Part shown: positions 1 through 8,993 of the stretch, piece after piece | Numbering within the stretch: position 1 is the stretch's first letter | How the letters are laid out: the number at the start of each line of letters is the position of its first letter | Origin: an uncultured Blautia sp. | GTDB lineage: Bacteria > Bacillota > Clostridia > Lachnospirales > Lachnospiraceae | NCBI GenBank assembly: GCA_946557785.1 | Contig: CAMNTH010000017.1 | Span: 1-64,000, forward strand | Direction: 5' to 3' | Length of the DNA stretch: 64,000 bases | Position numbers and translations under genes: made by a program | Notes under the pieces: model-generated | The model's input: the letters and a program-made list of their open reading frames with translations, nothing else | Databases searched by the model: none | Told to the model about the DNA's origin: nothing

Positions 1-3000
1 TGAAGGTGTCTTCGCTATTCTCGGCTCCGGCAATCTTCTTCTCTACTCCGAACTGATAGGATACATCTTTCGGCTTTTCAAACTCATTAGTCAGTTCGGC
101 ATAATAACTGCCTCTAGAGCCAGTAAACGATAAACCGCCAGCTGTACAGCTAACACCCAAATTTTCATCAATAACTATTGTATATACTGCATCATTCTTC
201 TTATAGCCATCTGGTGCCTTTGTTTCCTTCAAGGTATATTGACCTGGCTCCAATTTACTGAATGCAGCAATACCGTCTTGACCTGTTATGACAGTTTCCG
301 TACTGTTCTCAACACCGGCAATCTTTCCCGTAAGTTCAAATACTGCTCCGGCTAAAGTTTTCTGAGTGTCTTCATCCTTCTTGATAATATGGAAGTTTTC
401 CACTGCATTTGCAATATATATTGTTTCACCAGAGACATATTCCAAACCAGAGGTAGGTACCTCAGTTATAACAAAATCAATTGGCGTAGAATCAATTGCA
501 TAATTGTCCGGCGCTTTGCTTTCAATCAGGCAATACTTCTCGTCTTCCTCAAATGTCCATCCCTTAGCATTTTGATCTCCCACCAATTCAGCTGTTCCAT
601 CAGTTCCTGTAACAGCAGTTACCTGATTGCCATCAATATCAATTACAGCTGCCGGGCTTCCATTCTCATATTTATATAACTTGAACTCCGCTCCAGCCAG
701 CGAGGCACCATAGTTTCCAAAAACATGCTTATGAATCTTGATTCCCGGTATTGAACCTGCGCCGCCTCCCTCAGTTGACATCGTAACGGTATCATTCTGG
801 TCTTTCTCGCTCTGGCATCCCGTAACCTTTACACTATTGCTATAAGTAACCGACTGGCCATTGTTCCCAATAACTCGTGCGCTATACGTAATCACAACTG
901 CTTTTTCATCCGGAACCAGGATCGTTAATATATCTCCGCTTACATTATACTGCAGATTTTCAACAGCAGCTCCATCTGCTTTAACGCTGAGCGTCTCCGG
1001 CATAAAACGCAGACTAGACGACATTGTATCCGTTACTGTCAAAGCATTTCCGCCATTAAGCTGTACAGCCTTTGGATTAACACTAATCTTATACTTTGCT
1101 ATATAACCGTTATCAGCATTAGCTTTTTCAATAAAAGACTTATCAAGCGGATCATACTCATATTTAATGTCTGCGCTGCCGCTTGCCTCACCCCACTGAA
1201 CCTTATTGGTAATTGTCGTCCCTGAAAGTGCATTTGAATACAATGTTTTCAGCACTTGTTCATTCTTCGGTACCAGCCAATACGTTATTTTATAATGAGA
1301 ATAAAATTTTCCATGATCCTTAGGGAAGGACTTTATATCAATTTTCATTCCTGTGGCAGTTCCAATGCCGGAAATCACTGCACCTGAACTGTCCCCCTGA
1401 TGGTACTGATTTCCTCCGTAAAGCTGAATTGCATAAGCACTGCCTTGTTCAGCATTATAATATCTCAGAGTATCTGCATCAAAGGTATCTGTAATCACTG
1501 CCTCATCTTCAGTTACATTTGAAAGCAAAAGTTCATATTTAAATGTTGGATATTCTACATTATTTATAGTTACAGTGTCTCCAATTGCCCCTGTCTTTGT
1601 CACTCCTGCTTTAACAATTGTAGATGTGGCACTGCCATTAAATTTATGTTCATTTGCATGAAATTCCACATTGTTTGTATGCTCGCATTTCCAGCCATCA
1701 TTAGCATTATTAAGCCATGACTCGTTTACCTTTGTTGTAAGAGTAATCGTTATAGTCCGAGGTTTACCGTCCGTGCTTGGCAGAAGCCCTGTTTTTGTTT
1801 TTGCAGCGTCCTTATAGAATGTCCATTTAACAGACTCTACCCTGTTTATCGGCGTATCCAATATGGGGGATTCATGCCATTCCTGGCCTTGTGTATAAGC
1901 GGTATCGTAGCCTTCATCCGGCATCAAACCTTCCACCTTAATCGACGTTTCATCAAGAATATCAAAGTATGCGCTATTCAGGGCCGGTACCTTATCAATG
2001 ATTTCACATGTATCTAATCCCTTTACAGGTATTGTAGCCGTAATCTTCCAGGTAATCTTTTCCGTGGAAGAACTTACTACTTCCTTTGTGACTCCTGCGC
2101 TGCTTCCTTCACCGGGTTTTGCAGTTGTCTGATCACTTGTTTCAAAGCCGCCGACTTCTGCATCATTCTTTACAGTAATCTCACCAACTGCACCAGTCAT
2201 ATCCACCTGCGTATCATAGGTAATATAATAAGAATACTTTCCATCATCAGCAGGTACAGGATAGCTCCAGGAAATAATATTTCCGTTTTCATCCTTCTCC
2301 GTTGTCAGATTATCCCAGGCCGTCTCTCTCGTTTCCTGGGTACCATCTTCCTTCGTTACCAAAATATTGATTCCACTTCCGGAATAATGCATTCTTTCAC
2401 GTGACTCCTGTCCGATGGAGTCCTTGATAGTCTGTCCGGCAAACGATACATATTGCTTGCTGTTAACATCAAGAGTCCAGCCAATGGTCTTTACATCACC
2501 GCCGCCTGCAGCAGTATGGCTTTTTTTGATAGCATCCCAGTATTTAATCTCGTTTTCAAAGGTATATTCTTTTTCTACCGGATCAGGGTGTTCATCGCTT
2601 TTTGCCGTCACCGTATTCTTTTTCTGTTCCAAAGCTGCGGTATTGGATCCCAAAACCTCGTAATCAACAGATGCTGTATAATGCAGGGTAATACTTTCTC
2701 CATGTACCATGGAAGGAATTGTGTAAGTAAATCCATTACCATCCTTAACAGCAGTAATGCCTGTCAGGTCTGTCTCTTTATCGGAAGATGCCGTAACACT
2801 TCCTTCATCAAATTTCAAAAGATTTCCGCTAATCTGATCCTTTAATACAACATTGTTATTCCTACCCCTTGATTTCACAATAATTGTATAATGCATTTTT
2901 CCATCATCTTTTAGTTCACCGGTTTTAACAATGGATAGGTCATGGATATCCTCTACCACTACATCCTTTGTCAACTCATGCCCAAAATCAAGGGGAGTGG

Positions 3001-4885
3001 ATATCCTATCTTTATCAAACTCCGCATTAAACTCAAGATAGAACTTAACATTTGCAGATGCAGTCAGTTTACTGAAATTAGGATCGCTGCTATTAAATTT
3101 GACTGTAACTGCTCCGTCCGTTCCTATAGTATAGGTATTGCCTGCTACATCGTATTCGCTGCCTGCAGCATCCTTGATTCTAATATTGAAGGTCTTATTT
3201 TCAAGCGCAAAAGGAATCACACCTTCAGGTAATTGATAGGTCATTGTTCCACTATCATCAAACTGAAGAGCCGCTTTTTCAGCAAATGAAAGCTTGATTC
3301 CATAGGATACATCTGAAATCACATGGAACTTTCCGTCCTCACCAACTGTTGCTCCAAAAATATCGGCACCTGTGATCAAATTTCTCAAATCAGTCTCTGC
3401 CGCACGAACCTTTTTGGTTTCTAATGCATATACAACCGCACCGCCTGATACTGAGAAGCTATCTTGGGTAAAACCCATGGAGGTTACCTCTCCGGCATTA
3501 TTTGTATGGATATAATCGGTAACAATCTCTGCTTCCCCGCTGTCTTTTACATGAACCACATCTGTATTAACAACTTCACCTTCATGCGCAGATTCCTGTA
3601 CGGAAAGAATCGTCATATCGACTTTTACATTTCCTGTTTCCGGTTCGATGCGTCCCTCTGAAGACAGAAAATAAATGTCATACAGCACATATTCCGCAAC
3701 AGTATTTATACCATCTATACCAAGAGCAGAACCAAGCTGCGCCTCAATAGCTATGGCTGCATTCTGATACTGAGTGGAACCAGGCTCCAAATAGTCCGCT
3801 CTTAATTCTGCATCCTGGGGAAGATTAGCTTCTTCCGGTGCGCTGGCCGTAATCCTGACACGCCCATCTTCATAAAAGAATTCTGTTTTTGACGGTTCCT
3901 TCTCTTCTTCCGGTTCTTCCTCTTTTACAATTACAAATGGGGAGAATCCGTTTTCTGTACGCATTACAACAGAGCTAACGGAACCATCACTGTTAATTCC
4001 TATCTGCTGATCCGCTTTTGCCGCATTACCATCTTTCACATGAAATGCTTCCACCACACCCGTTCCGGCAAGCAGCGGGTTGTTAAAATTAAGGACAATT
4101 GATGCACCGGAATCAATCGGGTATTCCTTTCCATCTAATTCAAAGTGAATATCATACACAATTGCTGAAGAAATGTTCTTACCGGATACAGCGCTTACAT
4201 AGCTTTTAGCTGCATTCAGCGCATTATTATAATAAGAAGAATCACTCTTTTTATTATGAATTACAAGATTCGCTTTTTCAGGTATCTCCGTATCCAATGT
4301 CACCTGTCCATAAACAGAACCGTCTCCCTGAATTGCAAAGATATTTGTTTTTGGCTCCGGTGTAGGCGTTGCCGTCACTTCCGGTGTGGGGGTAACCGTT
4401 TCTTCTGGAGTTGGAGTTGGCGCTTCAGGAGCTTCCGTTGGCTCGGCTGCCGGAGTCTCTGTTGGTTCTGCTGGTTCCGGAGTCGGTTCCCCTGTAGGTT
4501 CCTGAGGCGCCGGGGTTTCTGCCGGGGTTTCTGCCGGGGTCTCCGCCTTATCCGGTTCCGGGGTCACTTCCCCTGTAGGCTCCTGAGGTGCCGGCGTTTC
4601 TGCCGGGGTCTCTGACTCGGTTGGTTCCGGTATTGGCTCCTCTGCCGGTTCCTGAGGCTCGGCTGGTTCCGCTTCCTCTGTCTTAGGCGGTTCCTCCGGC
4701 GTTTCCGGTTCCTGAATCTCCGGTTCCGGTGTAGGAGCTTCTTCCGAATCTTCCATTGTGGGAGCCGTTTCTTCTGCTATCGGTACTTCTTCTTCAGCAA
4801 ACGTAACAATGTTGGTCTGCTGAAATATCATCATCACAGCCAGAAGTAAAGCCCATAATCTTCTCCTTCTTTCTTTTTTCATCAT
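1..4885 (-). CDS. Large Cna_B/SpaA-type surface adhesin (C-terminus beyond left edge)
   Basis: An open frame of about 1628 codons runs from an ATG at 4885 to the left edge without a stop, so the C-terminus and any sortase signal lie outside the window. The start has a strong SD (AAGGAGG, 4891-4897). Residues 1-30 are a signal peptide: basic MMKKERRRR, a hydrophobic core, then VTFA before a Glu run. Residues 31-155 are a Pro/Glu/Thr-rich stalk. A long region of beta-rich segments (about 160-1370) follows. Two SpaA/Cna_B-like domains come next (about 1375-1490 and 1495-1590), each with a Lys near its start and the closing motif LIESKAPDNY or LKETKAPDGY. These residues fit an intramolecular Lys-Asn isopeptide with a catalytic Glu. 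A third copy starts at the edge. By family this is a cell-wall-anchored adhesin or pilin-like protein; the ligand is unknown. It has its own promoter and shares no operon with the polymer genes. Confidence 0.88.
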   Translation of the reverse strand, partial: MMKKERRRRLWALLLAVMMIFQQTNIVTFAEEEVPIAEETAPTMEDSEEAPTPEPEIQEPETPEEPPKTEEAEPAEPQEPAEEPIPEPTESETPAETPAPQEPTGEVTPEPDKAETPAETPAETPAPQEPTGEPTPEPAEPTETPAAEPTEAPEAPTPTPEETVTPTPEVTATPTPEPKTNIFAIQGDGSVYGQVTLDTEIPEKANLVIHNKKSDSSYYNNALNAAKSYVSAVSGKNISSAIVYDIHFELDGKEYPIDSGASIVLNFNNPLLAGTGVVEAFHVKDGNAAKADQQIGINSDGSVSSVVMRTENGFSPFVIVKEEEPEEEKEPSKTEFFYEDGRVRITASAPEEANLPQDAELRADYLEPGSTQYQNAAIAIEAQLGSALGIDGINTVAEYVLYDIYFLSSEGRIEPETGNVKVDMTILSVQESAHEGEVVNTDVVHVKDSGEAEIVTDYIHTNNAGEVTSMGFTQDSFSVSGGAVVYALETKKVRAAETDLRNLITGADIFGATVGEDGKFHVISDVSYGIKLSFAEKAALQFDDSGTMTYQLPEGVIPFALENKTFNIRIKDAAGSEYDVAGNTYTIGTDGAVTVKFNSSDPNFSKLTASANVKFYLEFNAEFDKDRISTPLDFGHELTKDVVVEDIHDLSIVKTGELKDDGKMHYTIIVKSRGRNNNVVLKDQISGNLLKFDEGSVTASSDKETDLTGITAVKDGNGFTYTIPSMVHGESITLHYTASVDYEVLGSNTAALEQKKNTVTAKSDEHPDPVEKEYTFENEIKYWDAIKKSHTAAGGGDVKTIGWTLDVNSKQYVSFAGQTIKDSIGQESRERMHYSGSGINILVTKEDGTQETRETAWDNLTTEKDENGNIISWSYPVPADDGKYSYYITYDTQVDMTGAVGEITVKNDAEVGGFETSDQTTAKPGEGSSAGVTKEVVSSSTEKITWKITATIPVKGLDTCEIIDKVPALNSAYFDILDETSIKVEGLMPDEGYDTAYTQGQEWHESPILDTPINRVESVKWTFYKDAAKTKTGLLPSTDGKPRTITITLTTKVNESWLNNANDGWKCEHTNNVEFHANEHKFNGSATSTIVKAGVTKTGAIGDTVTINNVEYPTFKYELLLSNVTEDEAVITDTFDADTLRYYNAEQGSAYAIQLYGGNQYHQGDSSGAVISGIGTATGMKIDIKSFPKDHGKFYSHYKITYWLVPKNEQVLKTLYSNALSGTTITNKVQWGEASGSADIKYEYDPLDKSFIEKANADNGYIAKYKISVNPKAVQLNGGNALTVTDTMSSSLRFMPETLSVKADGAAVENLQYNVSGDILTILVPDEKAVVITYSARVIGNNGQSVTYSNSVKVTGCQSEKDQNDTVTMSTEGGGAGSIPGIKIHKHVFGNYGASLAGAEFKLYKYENGSPAAVIDIDGNQVTAVTGTDGTAELVGDQNAKGWTFEEDEKYCLIESKAPDNYAIDSTPIDFVITEVPTSGLEYVSGETIYIANAVENFHIIKKDEDTQKTLAGAVFELTGKIAGVENSTETVITGQDGIAAFSKLEPGQYTLKETKAPDGYKKNDAVYTIVIDENLGVSCTAGGLSFTGSRGSYYAELTNEFEKPKDVSYQFGVEKKIAGAENSEDTF
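4473..4621 (-). repeat. 81-bp in-frame duplication in adhesin stalk
   Basis: Two near-identical copies about 65 bp long lie 81 bp (27 codons) apart, at 4473-4540 and 4554-4621. Each contains GGTTCC, CCTGTAGG and TGCCGGGG in register. They encode repeated EPTPEP / PQEPTGE / ETPAETPA stalk residues. The copies differ at only a few bases, so the duplication is recent or kept similar by recombination. Being in frame, it changes stalk length only. Confidence 0.8.
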
Positions 4886-4955
4886 GGTTGCCTCCTTAAA
4901 CATTTATTTTTGTATCTTTCGCATATAGAAAGGCACAATATCTTTCCATATTTTA

Positions 4956-4984
4956 ATAATAGCACCAATGGATTTTCCAAACAA
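4956..4984 (-). promoter_or_regulatory. Sigma-A-type promoter of the adhesin gene
   Basis: On the minus strand, TTGTTT (4979-4984) and TATTAT (4956-4961) are separated by 17 bp. They lie about 70 bp upstream of the adhesin ATG, with the SD in between. Confidence 0.6.
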
Positions 4985-5050
4985 TGTAACACTTATCCAA
5001 AATTATCCTCCCTTTTCATAATGAATTAGCATCTTTTTTGTAAAATCCAA

Positions 5051-5073
5051 CGAAAAAACCGATGTGTTTTTCG
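5051..5073. other. Short A/T-rich inverted repeat upstream of adhesin promoter
   Basis: CGAAAAA and TTTTTCG form a 7-bp perfect inverted repeat around a 9-nt loop, about 70 bp upstream of the adhesin -35. It could be an operator or a weak hairpin. The rest of the 4886-5254 gap holds only the promoter and the SDR terminator; I see no gene in it. Confidence 0.3.
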
Positions 5074-5170
5074 TATCTTAATGCTTAAGCAGGGAACGCC
5101 ACCCAATAATTCCACTTTTATGCTCATGTGGGTGAAAAACCTTGGGATCTTTGATCCCCGGCAGCATCAT

Positions 5171-5234
5171 AAAATAGAAAAACGGCCGAATGTAGAGGGA
5201 AGGCAATGTGCAAACTTCCTCCTGCATCCGGCCG
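5171..5234 (-). terminator. Rho-independent terminator after the SDR gene
   Basis: On the minus strand a long imperfect stem closes with CGGCCG at both ends (5229-5234 and 5183-5188) and is followed by TTTTT and a T-rich tail. It lies 20 nt past the SDR stop and ends the leftward polymer transcript. Confidence 0.8.
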
Positions 5235-5254
5235 CATTCTGCGTGGAAAACTTT

Positions 5255-5992
5255 TTAAAAATAATCATAACCGCCATGGATATCTACAATACTTCCATTC
5301 ATATATCCATTGGTCAAAATACTATATGCCATATCCGCCACATCCTTAATCTCTCCAAAGCGATGCAGCGCTATTTTTTTGTTAATCCTGTCGTAGCTTT
5401 CCTGGCTTCGATCTGCATGCCAGGGGGTCTGGATAAAGCCCGGTGCCAGGGCATTCACCGTAATGGATTTTGGCTCAAACTCCTTTACCAGGGATTTCGT
5501 CAGGAAATGAATCGCAGCCTTCGTCACTCCATATACCAGGGAAGATGAGTACGCCTGCTGCCCTGCATAAGATCCCATAAACAATACGCTTCCCCCCTCC
5601 GTCATCACCGGACGCAGCTCCTTAACAAGAAATACGGGCACTGAAAGGTTCGTATTTACAATTCTGCTCCATTCCTCAAAGGTGTAATCCTCATATTTAG
5701 CATAGGTGCTCATTCCCACATTGCTTACCAGCCAGTCCACATGGTCTGTCTGCGCCTTTATTTCCCTTACAAAAGAAAGCATTGCTTCATAAGAGGACAT
5801 ATCTGCCTTCAGCAATATGATCTTGCCTCTCTGTTCTTTTGGCAGATTTTTAAGGAATTCCTGCGCTCGCTCTTCATTATGGGCATAGTTTACAAATATC
5901 CTATCCTCAGCTTGGGAATGCGCCAAAAGCTTCTCTACAATTCCCTGCCCAATTCCTGAGGTTCCTCCGGTTACAACAGATACTCTGTTCAT
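5255..5992 (-). CDS. SDR-family NAD(P)-dependent oxidoreductase
   Basis: A 245-residue classical short-chain dehydrogenase/reductase. It has the N-terminal cofactor motif TGGTSGIG (residues 9-16), an NVGMS segment equivalent to NNAG, and the catalytic Ser with YGVTK (YxxxK) near residues 145-160. It lacks a signal peptide and is cytoplasmic. The start is supported by AGGAGGGG eight bases upstream. It is the last gene of the leftward polymer cluster, 14 bp after the ThDP enzyme, and a strong terminator follows. Location suggests it reduces a keto group made by the ThDP enzyme or by another step of sugar/polyol precursor synthesis. That role is inference; the family alone does not give the substrate. 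Confidence 0.85.
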   Translation of the reverse strand: MNRVSVVTGGTSGIGQGIVEKLLAHSQAEDRIFVNYAHNEERAQEFLKNLPKEQRGKIILLKADMSSYEAMLSFVREIKAQTDHVDWLVSNVGMSTYAKYEDYTFEEWSRIVNTNLSVPVFLVKELRPVMTEGGSVLFMGSYAGQQAYSSSLVYGVTKAAIHFLTKSLVKEFEPKSITVNALAPGFIQTPWHADRSQESYDRINKKIALHRFGEIKDVADMAYSILTNGYMNGSIVDIHGGYDYF

Positions 5993-6006
5993 ATGATGTT
6001 CCCCTC

Positions 6007-7776
6007 CTATAATGCCAGCAGCACTTCGTAAACATCCCTGGGGACATATGGCTGCTGATTATGAATAGGTTCTCCCAAACAGGTTTTCGGATAAGCAAAG
6101 GTTCCTTGCTCCATTACGATTTCTAAAAGCCCGGCTCCTTCCCGTGCCAGAAATCCCGGTGCCTTTTCCTCCGTCTCTTCCCAGGAAATCCTCTTCCCTT
6201 CAATTCCGTATGCTTTTGCTACCTGATGGAAATCGCAGGAGGAAAATCCGCAGCCTTCCGTTGTTCCGGCAAAAAGACAATCAAAATAGTCCTTCTGCAA
6301 ATGACGTATCATCCCCAGAGCTCCATTGTTCATCACGATCATTTTAATAGGAATATTCTCCCTCCTTACCCACTGCAGTTCCTGGATATTCATCTGGAAA
6401 GCGCCGTCCCCGCAAATACATGCTACTGGCTTTTTCCCTGCATAATAGGCGCCGATGGCAGCCGGAAGGGCGTATCCCATAGCCCCATGACCGCCGGAAA
6501 ACAAAAGCTTCTGCCCTTCTGCATTTTTCAGTGACTGATAACACCATACCATATGCTGTCCCACATCTACCGCAATGGCAAAAGCATCCTTAAGACATTC
6601 TCCCAAAGCTTCCACAATCCTGTTGGGATAGCGCTCCGGCGTACTATTATCCACTGAGTGGAGTTTTTCTTTTATGGTTCTGCAAACAGAAACCCAGCTT
6701 TCATCACGTTTGGGCTGCGCCAAAATTTTGCCGTCAGAAAATCCATCACATAATTCTTTGATGACATCAGCCGTATTGGCGCAGAATTTCTGTTCCTTTG
6801 TTCCATTTTCATGAATATCCCTTCGAAGATTATATGGATCAATATCTATACGGATTATTTCTGCATTTTTTGCAAATTCATGAACTTTTACTCCAATCTG
6901 CCTTGTTCCCAGGGAAATGCCGAAGCATAAAAGTAAATCACTTTTTGCATTTGCGATCATATTGGCATAACGATGTCCGTAAGCTCCGCCCAGGCATCCG
7001 AAATTTAAGGGAAGATTACAGGAAACTGCGGTTTTTGCCAGCACACTGGTTATAATGGGAATCTGATATTTCTCTGCAAATCTTAACAGGCCTTCCTGGC
7101 TCTCTCTACTATCCACCCCGTGTCCCATCAGGATCACCGGACGGCGTGCTCTTCCAAGAGCCTCTTCAATAGCTGCTGCGGCTTTCCCGGTGTTTTCCAC
7201 ATCATGGCACTCTTTCGGGAAAAGGTTGTCCACATTCATCTCATAAACCGGGTGCACAACTTCGCTTCTTTGGATATTCATAGGCAAATCAATGAGAACA
7301 GGCCCCTTGCGTCCCGTATTGGCAATGTGGTAAGCCTTATTTAATTCCGCCACAATTTCCTCCGGCTCCCGTATCTGAACGCAGTACTTGGTTACCGGCT
7401 TTGCCATGGAAATAATATCAATCTCCTGGAAGCCCTGCTGCCGAAGCCCCGGTATCCCCGCATATTCATAAGTATTTAACTGTCCGGTAAAGAAAATCAC
7501 CGGAAGGGAGTCAAAATACGCATCCGCAACTCCGGAAAGCAGATTTACAGCTCCCGGCCCACTGGTTGCATATGCGCAGGCACATCCGCCGCTGGCCTGG
7601 GCATAGCCGCACGCCGCAAAGGAAGCGCCTTGCTCATTATAGCAGGAATGATTCGCTGTTTTTGGATTCTTCTCCACCGAATCCACAAAATGTGCGATCA
7701 TTGTGCCCTGATATCCAAAAATATCATGAATGCCCTTCCTGGCCAAAAACTCCACAATATAATCTGTAAGCTTCAT
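6007..7776 (-). CDS. Acetolactate-synthase-like ThDP-dependent enzyme
   Basis: A 589-residue three-domain ThDP enzyme of the acetolactate synthase/pyruvate oxidase group. The N-terminal Pyr domain holds the cofactor-activating Glu in NEQGASFAA (about residue 48). A central Rossmann-like domain is the one that binds FAD in AHAS relatives. The C-terminal PP domain has the metal-ThDP motif, from GDGAFQMN to NNGALG about 27 residues on. It is too long for a phosphonopyruvate decarboxylase. No AHAS small subunit and no ilv genes are nearby. The SD AGGAGG overlaps the stop of the upstream LicD-like gene, so translation is probably coupled. In polysaccharide loci such enzymes can add a two-carbon unit from pyruvate to a keto-sugar (YerE type). 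I infer a similar C-C-forming step here. A housekeeping AHAS role is the less likely alternative. Confidence 0.8.
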   Translation of the reverse strand: MKLTDYIVEFLARKGIHDIFGYQGTMIAHFVDSVEKNPKTANHSCYNEQGASFAACGYAQASGGCACAYATSGPGAVNLLSGVADAYFDSLPVIFFTGQLNTYEYAGIPGLRQQGFQEIDIISMAKPVTKYCVQIREPEEIVAELNKAYHIANTGRKGPVLIDLPMNIQRSEVVHPVYEMNVDNLFPKECHDVENTGKAAAAIEEALGRARRPVILMGHGVDSRESQEGLLRFAEKYQIPIITSVLAKTAVSCNLPLNFGCLGGAYGHRYANMIANAKSDLLLCFGISLGTRQIGVKVHEFAKNAEIIRIDIDPYNLRRDIHENGTKEQKFCANTADVIKELCDGFSDGKILAQPKRDESWVSVCRTIKEKLHSVDNSTPERYPNRIVEALGECLKDAFAIAVDVGQHMVWCYQSLKNAEGQKLLFSGGHGAMGYALPAAIGAYYAGKKPVACICGDGAFQMNIQELQWVRRENIPIKMIVMNNGALGMIRHLQKDYFDCLFAGTTEGCGFSSCDFHQVAKAYGIEGKRISWEETEEKAPGFLAREGAGLLEIVMEQGTFAYPKTCLGEPIHNQQPYVPRDVYEVLLAL

Positions 7777-7784
7777 GTTTCCTC

Positions 7785-8993
7785 CTAATTCTCTGTGCCA
7801 TTCCTGTATTTTTCTATATCCCCCAAAAGCTTCTTGTTTCCGGATTCCCGAAGATACTCCAAATAAATCTCCAGGATTTCCTCATCCATCTCAAAAATTT
7901 CTTCCGTCTTAAAACAACGCTTCATCATTTTTGTGCAGGGGCGGAATATTTTGTCCAGCTCTACAAGCTCTCTGTTTTCCCAAAGATTCCTGATATATTC
8001 CTTCTTTCCATTGTATACAATACGAAGTTCCTCCCTGGAGCCGCATTCTTTGGCATAGTCCCAGCACTGATCTGCGTATTCCTTACAGTGATGTCGCATA
8101 TACTGATCCGCCAAAAAGAGCCTTCTGCGTCTTTTTATCTGCGATCTTAAAGACCCCGCTTCTTTAAGAAACTCCTCACATCCCACAAGAGCGCTGACCA
8201 TTACAGGAGTTTTTGACAAATCGTCCGCAAACACATGCCTTTCATAATTAACGCCAAAGGTTTCTTTCAGATACGTAATTTCATCACAGGGAATCAAAAA
8301 CTTCGTCCCTGCAAGCTCTGCCTCCCTGGCCTCCTGAAATACTTCCGCCGGATATGTATAGGTATAATTCCTGCTCCATTTTAAAACGTACTTTCCTGTA
8401 TCTGACGTAATCTGATTCCTGCAGATCCTGTCGTAAATCTTCCTGCCAAGCCGTCCACGGCCAATCATACTAAAGGCTCTAACCAGACAGCCGCAGAAAA
8501 ATTTATAAATATCTGTTTTATACCTGCTTCCATCGCAAATCTGTATCCACCCTGTTTCCAGCCGGTTATCCCAGGAACGTGCTCTTTTGGAGGGATTCTT
8601 TGACCTGATGGGAATAATGTCGATCCCAAGCCCGGGATACTTAAAATTCCGTCCCTCATGCAGCCGGTAACACAACGTATTCTTGTTCTCATATCGGAGA
8701 AAAAGTCCGGGGAAGCGTTTATTATTCTCCATGGACTCCACTGCCCTGCCTTCCAAAAGCTCTGCTTCCAAAGCTATGCGGAGCTTCTCCATTTCTTCTA
8801 TTTTTATAAGAACAGCGCCTGCCAGAGGGTTCTTTGGAAACTCTTTTCCCAGTACTGCACACCAGGTGAGCCTGGGTGAAAGATAATAGTTTATCCCATG
8901 CTTTCTGCATATTGCATCTATTTCTTTTAGAAGTAACAGCACTTCCTTCTGTTCTCTATTCAATCCCTTTTGCTCCATTCTCATTTCTTTCAT
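7785..8993 (-). CDS. LicD-like protein lacking the catalytic motif
   Basis: A 402-residue protein. Its N-terminus (LLLLKEIDAICRKHGINYYL) matches the start of the LicD nucleotidyltransferase fold. The following catalytic segment, normally GGTLLGAVRHKGFIPWDDD, is replaced by SPRLTWCAV...NPLAGAVLI. The glycine pair and all metal-binding aspartates are therefore absent. The remainder keeps LicD-like length and several basic, Trp/Tyr-rich segments. Its ATG overlaps the stop of the LicD-TPR gene (ATGA), so the two are translationally coupled; other in-frame ATGs lie within 10 codons. It may be a regulatory or scaffold partner of the active LicD-TPR protein, or a binding module for the polymer. I see no frameshift, so it appears maintained rather than decaying. 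Confidence 0.65.
   Translation of the reverse strand: MKEMRMEQKGLNREQKEVLLLLKEIDAICRKHGINYYLSPRLTWCAVLGKEFPKNPLAGAVLIKIEEMEKLRIALEAELLEGRAVESMENNKRFPGLFLRYENKNTLCYRLHEGRNFKYPGLGIDIIPIRSKNPSKRARSWDNRLETGWIQICDGSRYKTDIYKFFCGCLVRAFSMIGRGRLGRKIYDRICRNQITSDTGKYVLKWSRNYTYTYPAEVFQEAREAELAGTKFLIPCDEITYLKETFGVNYERHVFADDLSKTPVMVSALVGCEEFLKEAGSLRSQIKRRRRLFLADQYMRHHCKEYADQCWDYAKECGSREELRIVYNGKKEYIRNLWENRELVELDKIFRPCTKMMKRCFKTEEIFEMDEEILEIYLEYLRESGNKKLLGDIEKYRNGTEN

Noticed and set aside
6007..7776. Phosphonopyruvate decarboxylase (2-aminoethylphosphonate pathway)
   Set aside because: The protein is about 200 residues too long and no PEP mutase or AEP transaminase is present.
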